Source: CAZFMJ01 sp964520045
Lineage (GTDB): Bacteria; Elusimicrobiota; Elusimicrobia; Elusimicrobiales; CAZFMJ01
Assembly (NCBI GenBank): GCA_964520045.1
Contig: CAZFMJ010000051.1
Span: 1 to 20,383 of the forward strand
Length of the DNA stretch: 20,383 bases
Direction: 5' to 3'
The notes under the pieces were generated by a model that saw only the letters and a list, made by a program, of their open reading frames with translations, did not search any database and had not been told where the DNA came from. A program made the position numbers and the translations under genes. Below, piece after piece: positions 8,155-15,600 of the stretch (positions are counted from its first letter, which is position 1; each line of letters begins with the position of its first letter).

Positions 8155-8467
8155 AACCGCTCCTTACACCCAAATTTCACGAGAGACAAAGTGTTTACGC
8201 TTGAAAATCCACCCACAGAAAAATATGAAATTTCCCATAGTTTGGGCGTGGAATACTGTACCACTGGGACGGTGTTCCACGGGGTAATCCAAAGCGCAGC
8301 TCTCCTGAGCACACAGCGTCCCATTCTTTCCTTAAAAGTTTTGAGAATGGGTCGTCCCAAACTCATTGCTTTTAAGGATTGTTCGGGACGAAGGGGATTC
8401 CGCAACTGCGGAATCCGGGTTTATTTCCGAACATTATTTTAGCATTTATATCTTTAATTACAGAAAA
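8155..8467. other. Non-coding, hairpin-rich gap upstream of the epimerase gene
   Basis: No supportable gene lies in these 313 bases. The gap holds GTGGAATAC/GTGTTCCAC arms (8248-8280), CCCATTCT/AGAATGGG (8320-8351), TCCTTAAAAG/CTTTTAAGGA (8329-8378) nested inside CGTCCC/GGGACG (8317-8390), and GGATTCCGCA/TGCGGAATCC (8395-8416). The second and third stems share bases and cannot form together. Read on the minus strand this would be the 5' leader of the epimerase operon or the 3' end of DUF4143 copy 2. A regulatory leader, a structured small RNA or a palindromic repeat element are all possible. Confidence 0.6.
8395..8416. terminator. Perfect 10-bp stem hairpin downstream of DUF4143 copy 2
   Basis: GGATTCCGCA, loop AC, TGCGGAATCC. 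It lies 52 bp past the stop of the minus-strand ATPase gene. No U tract follows on the minus strand, so classical intrinsic termination is doubtful; a 3'-end stabiliser is equally likely. Confidence 0.4.
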
Positions 8468-9772
8468 TTACGCCTGCAAGAGCCACCGCCACAAGGGAAC
8501 CAGTGTGACGGTATGACGGCTTTTAATCTTCTCTTCGGCTTCAACGATATCCGTAATAATCAACAGCCGGCTGCACCGCAAATGCTTTGACGCTTCCATC
8601 AAAGCGTCCACTTCCCGCCGCCGCGTCTGCGGACGGTCAATATCATCACACACCTGCACCAGCGCCTCTATTGCTCTGCCCTTTTTTACCACGAAATCAA
8701 TTTCACGGTTATTCGGGGATTTCCAGTAGAAAACCTCATATCCCCTCCTTAAAAGTTCGATAAAAACGATATTCTCCATAAGCCGCCCCCTGTCCTCGCT
8801 GAACCGGAACCCCATTGCCGTCCGAAGGCCGGTATCAATCACATAGACTTTGCGGGGATTGAGCATCTGCTCCTTAAGTGAATAGGCAAACTTGGACACA
8901 AAACAGAAAAGTCCGGCGGCGGAAAGGTGCGCAGAAAACCTCTGCACAGTGTCAAGACTGACCCCAATGGGAACTTTTACGCGGTTAAAAGGCTGAACGG
9001 TGGCAACATTTGTGAGATAGTATTTTGCCAACGCCTCAAGCCGCCCCGCCTCCCTAATTTTAAAACGCCGGATAATATCTTTCATCAACACATCCGAAAG
9101 ATAAGTCTGAAGCAGCGGCATCTTCTGAGATTTTTCAATCAGCGCGGCCTTCGGAAATCCGCCGGATTCCATAAACTCCATCAGATAATTACGAATGAGG
9201 TGCCGTTGTTTAATTATAGCCGGCTCAGAGCCGTATTTTACCCCCTTGAACCCCAGAAACTCGCCAAAGGACAGCGGCATAACCGCGACATCAAGATGTC
9301 TGCCGGTTAAAAGCGTGCCGTACTCCTCGGAAAACATTTTTGAAGACGAACCGGTCACATATACCGACGCTTTTCCGGTCTCGCGCAGAAAACGCGCGAA
9401 TTTCTCCCATCCTTTCACTTCCTGAACTTCGTCCAGAACGACATGGAGATATTCCCCTGACGGGAACATGTCAAGAAACTGCTCATACAGCCTGTTGAGC
9501 ATTTCAAGGCTGGGAGCCGTAAACCTCGGATCTTCAAGATTCACGATAAGCGTGTTTTCAGGCGCAAGTCCCCCCGAAATTTTATCTTTCAGAAACTGCG
9601 TTACAATGGTTGACTTTCCGCTGCGCCGCACTCCTTTGAGCGTCACAACTTCTTTGGCCTTTTCAACCTCCGCCATCTGCCGCATATAAAGCGGGCGCGG
9701 CAGGCTGTCGTCGCGAAAGCCGCCCCAAAAATTCCAATCCGAAACAATCTCCATCAAATCCCGCAAAGCCAT
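8468..9772 (-). CDS. AAA ATPase with DUF4143 domain (copy 2)
   Basis: Same broad family as the other two ATPases here, but with low sequence similarity to them. Walker A GVRRSGKST is at 47-55, Walker B VVLDEVQ at 111-117, and VYVTGSSSK at 138-145 marks the sensor strand. DUF4143 follows from about 190, with Glu333 and the REIDFVV segment (Asp359). The usual C-terminal E-x-K is replaced by Val-Gln-Val-Cys (372-375), so a nuclease-like active site would be incomplete. The start has a strong GAGGAGGT ribosome-binding site about 4 nt before ATG. A good promoter and palindromic CGGTAA boxes lie directly upstream. It is monocistronic in appearance, between the hicB remnant locus and the hairpin-rich gap. 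Confidence 0.88.
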   Translation of the reverse strand: MALRDLMEIVSDWNFWGGFRDDSLPRPLYMRQMAEVEKAKEVVTLKGVRRSGKSTIVTQFLKDKISGGLAPENTLIVNLEDPRFTAPSLEMLNRLYEQFLDMFPSGEYLHVVLDEVQEVKGWEKFARFLRETGKASVYVTGSSSKMFSEEYGTLLTGRHLDVAVMPLSFGEFLGFKGVKYGSEPAIIKQRHLIRNYLMEFMESGGFPKAALIEKSQKMPLLQTYLSDVLMKDIIRRFKIREAGRLEALAKYYLTNVATVQPFNRVKVPIGVSLDTVQRFSAHLSAAGLFCFVSKFAYSLKEQMLNPRKVYVIDTGLRTAMGFRFSEDRGRLMENIVFIELLRRGYEVFYWKSPNNREIDFVVKKGRAIEALVQVCDDIDRPQTRRREVDALMEASKHLRCSRLLIITDIVEAEEKIKSRHTVTLVPLWRWLLQA

Positions 9773-9783
9773 ACTACCTCCTC

Positions 9784-9826
9784 ATCGGTAATATAATACA
9801 TATACTTACCGATATAACGGTAATAA
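9784..9826. promoter_or_regulatory. CGGTAA operator cluster in the DUF4143 copy 2 leader
   Basis: ATCGGTAA (9784-9791) and TTACCGAT (9806-9813) form a perfect 8-bp inverted repeat with a 14-bp spacer. A further direct copy, CGGTAATAA, lies at 9818-9826, 32 bp from the first CGGTAATAT (9786). The sites lie just downstream of the predicted -10 element and before the ribosome-binding site, a position suited to repression. The same CGGTAATAT nonamer occurs upstream of hicB at 10282-10290. Confidence 0.55.
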
Positions 9827-9827
9827 T

Positions 9828-9856
9828 ATTTTATATTATCCGCAGACCGCTGTAAA
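9828..9856 (-). promoter_or_regulatory. Sigma70-type promoter of DUF4143 copy 2
   Basis: On the minus strand TTTACA (9856-9851) and TAAAAT (9833-9828) are 17 bp apart, each one mismatch from consensus. The start of transcription would fall near 9821, inside the CGGTAA operator cluster. Confidence 0.5.
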
Positions 9857-9885
9857 CCGCGGGGAATAAAGAGAAATTATCTGAG

Positions 9886-9944
9886 TTAAATATCTTCCAG
9901 CGCTTTTAAGTAGTCTTCACGGGAAATACCGGCAGTTTGGGCAT
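9886..9944 (-). pseudogene. Remnant of a hicA toxin gene start
   Basis: The hicB stop overlaps an ATG (TAATG), the usual arrangement for a coupled downstream hicA. The new frame begins MPKLP, the common HicA N-terminus, then runs into a stop after 12 codons. One frame over, the same DNA reads GISREDYLKALEDI and then TAA. Joined by a single missing base, MPKLP-GISREDYLKALEDI resembles the first 19 residues of HicA proteins. The rest of the toxin, with its RNA-cleaving histidine, is absent. The resemblance is from memory of the family, over a short stretch, so the call is tentative. Confidence 0.45.
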
Positions 9945-10240
9945 TATTTATTACGCGGCAGAGAAACACGCACCGTAGTATTTAGCAGTTGGGGAGGGAT
10001 CCAATTGTAACGCGGATTATCGGCTTTGCGCCAGCCAAGTTCCAATAACGCCTCGTCCAATGTTCCCATTTCCTGCAATTCTTCTAAAAACAATTTAACG
10101 GCGCTTCCGAGATTGCGCTTGGCTTCGGCTTCTGACTTTCCGCAAGAAGAAATATCCAGCGCAGGGGAATATGCTATATAATTTCCGCTTTCTTTCAGGA
10201 TGTTAACCTTAAGTATTGTCTCATTTTTATTTATTTTCAT
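9944..10240 (-). CDS. HicB-family antitoxin-like protein (orphan)
   Basis: The partial RNase-H-like HicB fold is seen in KVNILKESGNYIAYSPALD, SSCGKSEAEAKRNLGSAVK and LFLEELQEMGTLDEALLELGW. The Pro-rich tail NWIPPQLLNTTVRVSLPRN is typical of the roughly 100-residue HicB subgroup that ends in a short strand rather than a DNA-binding domain. HicB proteins neutralise the HicA mRNA interferase and often repress their own operon. The length of 98 residues looks complete. There is no good ribosome-binding site. A perfect TATAAT lies 21-26 bp before the ATG. A functional HicA partner is missing downstream. It may persist as an orphan regulator. Confidence 0.75.
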   Translation of the reverse strand: MKINKNETILKVNILKESGNYIAYSPALDISSCGKSEAEAKRNLGSAVKLFLEELQEMGTLDEALLELGWRKADNPRYNWIPPQLLNTTVRVSLPRNK

Positions 10241-10260
10241 ATAAAGTTATCCGCATTGAT

Positions 10261-10300
10261 ATTATAATGCATTTCACATGGCGGTAATATGCGGTAGAAT
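10261..10300 (-). promoter_or_regulatory. hicB promoter with tandem CGGTA boxes
   Basis: TATAAT is read on the minus strand at 10266-10261. A convincing -35 is lacking. CGGTAATAT (10282-10290) and CGGTAGAAT (10292-10300) are spaced by 10 bp, one helical turn, and overlap the -35 to -10 interval. The first box is identical to the box at 9786-9794. Confidence 0.45.
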
Positions 10301-10316
10301 TATCATTAAACTTACG

Positions 10317-11816
10317 CTATCGGACTACTATTACTCGTTTGGATTGGTTTAGGCCGGGGCCTTCAATGCGGATGGTGTAGACGCCGCTGGATACTTTTTG
10401 GCCGTTGGAATTTGTGCCGTCCCATGCCACGGAATTAAGGCCGGGGTTGCTGGTTCCATTGAATAGTTCCCTAATCATATTGCCGATGGTGTCATACGCT
10501 TTTATAGTTACGCGCGCCACAGTCGGGGTGTTGAAGGTTATATAAGATTTTTCATTTTCGCCCGGCTTAAACAGACCATGATAAACCTTCATTTCCTGCG
10601 ATGTTGACGGCAAGGCGGCGGAGCCTATAACTACCGGGCCATCCCGCTCGGTCAGGGGTTCGCCGGTTGATGCCGCGCTGCCCCGTAAGTCGGAGGCTTC
10701 AAAATAATAGGAATATGCCCCTGAGTTCAAGGCGGTGGAATAGGCATAAAACTTGCCATCTGAATAAACACTGTCACCGGCATCAACTTCAGTCATAGCA
10801 AAAGGACTGCCGGCAATTTCAGCGCCGCTGTTTTTAATATGCACCTTTGGATAACCGGCGGCAGGAGTATCATTGTCCAAGTCTGTGTATTTAACACGGA
10901 ACACGGCAGTAAGCGGGCTATTGCCGGTTTCAGGGTTAAGCCCATCGGCAGTGTAGTTTAACTCGCCGGTCCAAGCAAGCGATGGGGTATTTGTTATGTC
11001 CGGTGCGTCGATTGAGGTTGTAGGCGTACCCGTGGCCTGTGTGCTGTTTATATCATAGGCTTCAAAATAATAGGTGTAGGTGGCTCCAGAGTTAAGCATT
11101 TTTGGATAGGTATAAATTGCCCCAGCGTTATAGACACCGGAAACATAAGTCATTGTAAATGGACTACCGGAAATTTCCACACCACCACTTTTAATATGGA
11201 CTTTGGGGTAGCCAATTATAGGAGCTTTAGAATTTTGGTCAGTATATTTTACCCTATAGGTATATATCGTGCGCTGATCTCCGCCTTCAGGGTCTAAACC
11301 ATCAGTAGAATAATTTGCCTCGCCAGTCCATGCTAACTCAGGAATGCTGATATACTGAACGTTATCCAAACCTCCTACTTCCTGACAATAACCAGCAAAA
11401 AAGGTTTTGGAAACCTCCCATTTAAGTTCATGCGTTCCATAACCAATACAAAGCGAGGCCTGTGGCCATGAAGTTGATGGAGTATAAATCTTATCATCCT
11501 GTTGCGACAATTCTTGCACAAAAACGCTATCCACATAAAACTTTAAAGCAAGCGTGTAATAGCTAGGAATCTCACGTAGCCACTTGAATTTCAATAGAAA
11601 TGGACCTGTTACAGTTGTTTTAATCCATGCCGAACCCCCACATGTAGCAAGTCCACAAGCCACCACGGGGTAATCGCATGCCCACCAATATGAATTTCCG
11701 TTAGACCCACCCGTAGTCCACACCCCCGGAGCCCCAACCGCATCTCCGAGAATATCGGCGTATCCATGAATCTCACATAATAAACCCAACAAAACCAATA
11801 TTCCTAGTTTTCGCAC
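10317..11816 (-). CDS. Secreted protein with two Ig-like repeats and a FlgD-like C-terminal domain
   Basis: I chose the GTG start at 11816 because GGGAG lies 6 nt before it and the product then begins with a clean signal peptide (MRKLGILVLLGLL). A TTG start at 11837 would add 7 residues. Numbered from this GTG, residues about 25-155 form a Cys- and aromatic-rich, jelly-roll-like region. Two homologous repeats of about 115 residues follow (about 158-272 and 279-385), each starting LAWTGE-NY and containing RVKYTD, GYPKVHIK and YYFEA. The last 70 residues match the FlgD-Ig/secretion-tail style: VTIKAYDTIGNMIRELFNG, WDGTNSNGQKVSSGVYTIRI, ending KRVIVVR. Such tails serve as C-terminal sorting signals in bacteria with type IX-like secretion. 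Substrate is unknown. Confidence 0.8.
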   Translation of the reverse strand: MRKLGILVLLGLLCEIHGYADILGDAVGAPGVWTTGGSNGNSYWWACDYPVVACGLATCGGSAWIKTTVTGPFLLKFKWLREIPSYYTLALKFYVDSVFVQELSQQDDKIYTPSTSWPQASLCIGYGTHELKWEVSKTFFAGYCQEVGGLDNVQYISIPELAWTGEANYSTDGLDPEGGDQRTIYTYRVKYTDQNSKAPIIGYPKVHIKSGGVEISGSPFTMTYVSGVYNAGAIYTYPKMLNSGATYTYYFEAYDINSTQATGTPTTSIDAPDITNTPSLAWTGELNYTADGLNPETGNSPLTAVFRVKYTDLDNDTPAAGYPKVHIKNSGAEIAGSPFAMTEVDAGDSVYSDGKFYAYSTALNSGAYSYYFEASDLRGSAASTGEPLTERDGPVVIGSAALPSTSQEMKVYHGLFKPGENEKSYITFNTPTVARVTIKAYDTIGNMIRELFNGTSNPGLNSVAWDGTNSNGQKVSSGVYTIRIEGPGLNQSKRVIVVR

Positions 11817-11896
11817 AAGAAACTCCCATTGGCTCAAGCCACAATCTTACACGATAAGATTTCAACTACAAGGCGGAAATTTGACCACTTCACACC

Positions 11897-12067
11897 TTAA
11901 TCAAGCTTTTCCAATTCCAGACTTTCACATTGAGGACATTTAGGCTCGGGAGGTATATTATAATTTACGCTCCCCATCATGCCTACTCCACCGACTGATA
12001 TGTTTTTATCCAAATCCGAGAACTCAAAGCCACATCTTCTGCAGCGAAATTTTTTAAGTTTTGCCAT
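11897..12067 (-). CDS. Small zinc-ribbon protein
   Basis: 56 residues from the ATG at 12067; an in-frame ATG at 12079 would add MGGP. The inner start was chosen because a G-rich ribosome-binding site sits about 4 nt before it and the product MAKLKKFRCRRC looks like a normal zinc-ribbon beginning. Cys9/Cys12 (CRRC) and Cys44/Cys47 (CPQC) form two knuckles separated by a glycine-rich loop. There is no DNA-binding or catalytic domain. It may bind metal or nucleic acid, or act as a small adaptor. It is 42 bp downstream of a 58-residue Cys-rich gene and 80 bp upstream of the secreted Ig-like gene. Confidence 0.7.
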   Translation of the reverse strand: MAKLKKFRCRRCGFEFSDLDKNISVGGVGMMGSVNYNIPPEPKCPQCESLELEKLD

Positions 12068-12109
12068 TGGTCCCCCCATGAGTTAAAAAATGGTTTTAAA
12101 GAAACAGTT

Positions 12110-12286
12110 TTATCTCCCCGAAGTTTCAAAATCATCTTTTGACTTAAAATACTTTGCCTCACAAATACATGGCGTGTCACGATGTTCAATTTTCACACCT
12201 TTCATCTCTGGATACTGACACGTCTCACTGTAATACTTACAGTTACCACAGATAGAATTTTGCCGCGCTTTTCGTTCAAATACCAT
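12110..12286 (-). CDS. 58-residue cysteine-rich protein
   Basis: Short reading frame with AAGGAA 4 nt before the ATG. The protein begins MVFERKARQN and has Cys13, Cys16, Cys23, Cys40 and Cys42 in the pattern CGNCKYYSETC followed by TPCICEAKYF. This looks like a small metal-binding or disulfide-stabilised family with an aromatic CKYY motif. There is no signal peptide, so it is probably cytosolic. The ICGNC segment resembles ICGSC in the Cys-rich gene at 17496-17765, at the other end of the same cluster. Function unknown. Confidence 0.6.
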   Translation of the reverse strand: MVFERKARQNSICGNCKYYSETCQYPEMKGVKIEHRDTPCICEAKYFKSKDDFETSGR

Positions 12287-12300
12287 ATCGTTCCTTCCAT

Positions 12301-12325
12301 GTAGTTCTGTTGTTTAAACAACTAC
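12301..12325. repeat. Interrupted palindrome with GTTTAAAC core
   Basis: GTTGTTTAAACAAC at 12309-12322 is a perfect 14-bp palindrome, with outer GTAGTT/AACTAC arms. It lies 15 bp before the start of the 58-residue Cys-rich gene on the minus strand, a place suitable for an operator or an mRNA hairpin. Confidence 0.4.
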
Positions 12326-12348
12326 GGATTTTTGGGTCATTTTAGCAT

Positions 12349-12381
12349 CAGAGAAAAAGTGTCCGGCTCCTTTTCTCTCTG
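12349..12381. repeat. Inverted repeat between the 78-residue and 58-residue genes
   Basis: CAGAGAAAAAG and CTTTTCTCTCTG flank a GTGTCCGGCTC core. The stem has one extra base on one side. It begins 6 bp past the 3' end of the 78-residue gene and may end or stabilise its message, though no U tract follows on the minus strand. I recall similar AAAAGG-GTGTCNGG-CCTTTT hairpins between genes in many uncultivated bacteria. Confidence 0.45.
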
Positions 12382-12386
12382 ACTCC

Positions 12387-12623
12387 CTAAAATCCCCTCC
12401 ATGTAATGCCTGGATAAAGTTTTTTGAACACTTTTTCACACGCAATTTGGCATTCCTGCTCCGATTCGAATTTTTCAAAATAGATCATTTTTGTTTCGCC
12501 GTTTTCTTTCAAAATAATAGCATCCCATTCCCGGCCCACATTCACATCTTCGCGGTAATTTTCTGCGGTACAGTCCAGTGACACAAAAACAAATACTTTT
12601 TTATTTCCAATTTTATATTCCAT
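12387..12623 (-). CDS. Hypothetical protein, 78 residues
   Basis: I do not recognise a family. The protein starts MEYKIGNKKVFVFVSLDC and alternates charged and beta-prone stretches (VGREWDAIILKENGETKMIYFEKF), followed by a helix with ESEQECQIACEKVFKKL and a GITWRGF end. There is no signal peptide or membrane segment. AGGAG lies 11-12 nt before the ATG. It is 37 bp downstream of the caspase fusion gene and in the same direction, so it may share that transcript. Confidence 0.6.
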   Translation of the reverse strand: MEYKIGNKKVFVFVSLDCTAENYREDVNVGREWDAIILKENGETKMIYFEKFESEQECQIACEKVFKKLYPGITWRGF

Positions 12624-12660
12624 AACAATATCTTCTCCTATTCCTTATTACAATCTCGTG

Positions 12661-15600
12661 CTAACGATATCTCCCCAGTTGTATCTTTCCTTCGTTGGAG
12701 CAGATTGGGGTTTGGCGGCCTTCTAAGGCCTCGTTCATGCGCTGTTGGGTATAATTACAAAGCTCTGTGTCGGTCACAATGCCGTCTTTGTCTTTGTCGG
12801 CTTCGCCTTTCAAGCCGAGCAATAGGTAATAAGTGAAGTAGCCGTGGCCGGCTTTTTCAAATTCAAAACTAGCCTGGTTCTCTTTTGAGCCGGAAAACAC
12901 AAAGGCCCTTTGCTGGTTGAATTTAGGCCCGGCGGCAATGCCGCGGTGCGCCATGGCGTATTGCTCAGGGGTGCGGCCTTCCTGGCCTGAGAAGCAGGAA
13001 TCCAGCAGAACTATAACTTCTTTGGCCTTTGAGCCCTCCATGTCGGCTATCAGATCATTGAGGTTAATAAGCGTGCCGTTTCCCAAAGACGGGTCCAAAT
13101 CGCCGTCGTTAGGCACTAAATAGGGCGCTCCGCGTTTAGGGTTGTCAGGGTCCGGCATGCCGTGGCCGGCGAAGTAAAACACTATGGTTTCAAAATCTTT
13201 TTTCACAAGCCAGTTATTAACAAGCGCCTTAATGGTTGAGCCTGTGGCCGCATCGTCCTTTACAACTTTTATGTTCTTTTGCGGGATGCCCATTACACCG
13301 CTCAGATAGGCGGCGGTTATATCGGCGTCCGTTGAAGGATAATTAAGGGAACTCACTTTCTTATATTTGCTTATCCCCACTACCACGGCGGCAGCTTTTT
13401 CATTTTTACCCGCTGTATCCGGCACAGGCTGAAGGCTGGCCAGCTGCTTTATTATTTCCACCTTTTTAGATTGGAATGCAATCCTTAATTCTTCAACTTT
13501 ATTTGCATTAAAACCTTGGGCTTCAGTCACATGCAAAGAGAAGGATGCCTCTTTGCGCGGGATATTGTCAGGTATTCCGGCTTCAAGTGTAAATTGCTTA
13601 TAAGAACCGGCGGGGATGTCACCTGCTTCCTGTGTGCCCAGAAGTGTTTTTATCACTTCATCTCCGTCCACAACTATCTGCACATTTTTAGCGGTCTGGC
13701 CGCCTGTATTTCTGACTCCAACTTTTATCTTGTAGGTTTCACCGGGCTCATAAACGCCATTGCCGTTAATATCACCGTCCTGTATGACCTGTTTTTCAAA
13801 TTCAAGCGAAGGTGGCGCATTGGATATAAATTTCAAAACTTCCTGAGCGCGGCTGTCAGATATAGGGCCGGACAGCGCCGGCAGAGCGGCAATTACTCCT
13901 GAGGAGTCAAAATCCTGAAATACCGGCGCTATAGGGTCTTTATAGAAACTGCCAAGCGCCAATTTAAGAAGCTGGCGTTTTGAGAACCTTTTTCTTTCTT
14001 CGATTATGTTCAGAGTTATAGGCAGTTGGGGCGGGCCGGAATAATCCCCGTCTATTTTTGCGGTAAAGACTATTTTCCGATATTCACCCGGCTTAAGTGT
14101 TCCAAGATTCTGCTTTAAGGCCTGTCCGGCCAGTTCAACCTTGTCGCTGCCGGAAACCACCTCAACAGAAACATTCATGGCATTGGTAATTCCGCCGTTT
14201 ATTACATAGCCGGTAACTTCAATTTGTTCGCTTTTTTCAATTATGCCGTTGCCGTTGCCGCTGGAATTGCCGGAGTTATCCTCACGAAAGGTGTATCTTG
14301 CAAGGGCTAACTGGGGCGGCGAGAACCCTTTAAGCTTTACCGTGAAAAGCAGTGGATTTGGGTTAAATCCGCGTGATTCTTTTACAGTTATCCTAAATGC
14401 CATATTGCCTGCTTCAGACTCGGATAATGCTTTTACCGGTATTTTGAATGAGGCGGACTGCCCCGGCTCAAGCGCTTCCACGGCGCCGTCATAAAAACCG
14501 ATATCCATATTGCGTAAAGCAAGAGCTTTATCTGCTGACTCAACATGACTTTTTAATTCCAGGGCTTTGCCTTTGCCGATATTTGAAAGCGTAACCTTAA
14601 TATTCCCCGCCTCGTCCGGCGAGAGAAAGCCGTCTTTATTTTTGTCTTCAAGAACAGCCTCCGCCGATATTTCCGGAGGATTGGCGTATTGAGCGGCAAT
14701 TTTTCGGGCTTCGGAGTATTTTGGTTCACCGGGTTTTATATTTTCCCATAGGGCCACAGCTTTGTTTTTCATCCCGCGGGCAATGTATTTTTCAGCGGCG
14801 GAATAATCCCCTTTGGCGCCGAATTCCCAGCTAAGGGCAAAACGCATAGGGCTTTGTCCGTCATTTGTTTTTGCGGTAGAAAGATCGTAACCAGCGGCTA
14901 TTTCAAAAGACCGGTAGTTAAACCCCATCCCTGCGGTGAATTTGGTTTCGTCTTTGCGCCTGCTTGCCCCTGCCTGAATGGAAATAAACGGGATTGCCGG
15001 GAAATATTCCACGCCGGTAGAATAGTTTTTGGTAATGGCGGAACTGCCATAGCCGATGCCGCACACAAGTTTCTGCCCGGCATATGGTTTAAATTTTATG
15101 GAATAGCCCATGCGCAATTCCGTTGGAACCTGCTCTTTGGTTTGATAATAATTCAGGCCATTGCCGGAATTTAGTACAGCGGCGCCGAAGGTGTGTTTGT
15201 CATCCAAAGTGCGGTAAACCGCGCCAAAGTCTTTTAACATGGCATTGGCCTTGTATTGGCCTGCCAAAGTGCTTGAGAGATATTTCAAACTGCCGCCCAC
15301 AAACAGCCTTTCGCCGATATTTCTGCCGTAGCCGAAAGCTATAACCTTATCATCCTCAAGCTTTATACTTTTTTTAGTGCCGTCCAATTCTTCAAAGGTT
15401 TCAGAGCCGGTGCCGTAATTAAGATAAGAAAGGCTGAACCCGCCTATTTTTTTGTAGGGTGCCACTGCCGAAATAAAGTTATACTGGCTTTCCGCCACAG
15501 CGCCAAGCCAGTGCGCGAAATAGGCTGATGGATTTACGGCATAGCCTAGTTCCCATGGGTTGGACACGGCATCGCCGGAGTTGACCGCGGAAAAAACCCC

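Noticed and set aside
11983..12189. Minus-strand 68-residue frame overlapping two small genes
   Set aside because: It overlaps the 58-residue Cys-rich gene and the zinc-ribbon gene in another frame, and has neither a ribosome-binding site nor protein-like composition.
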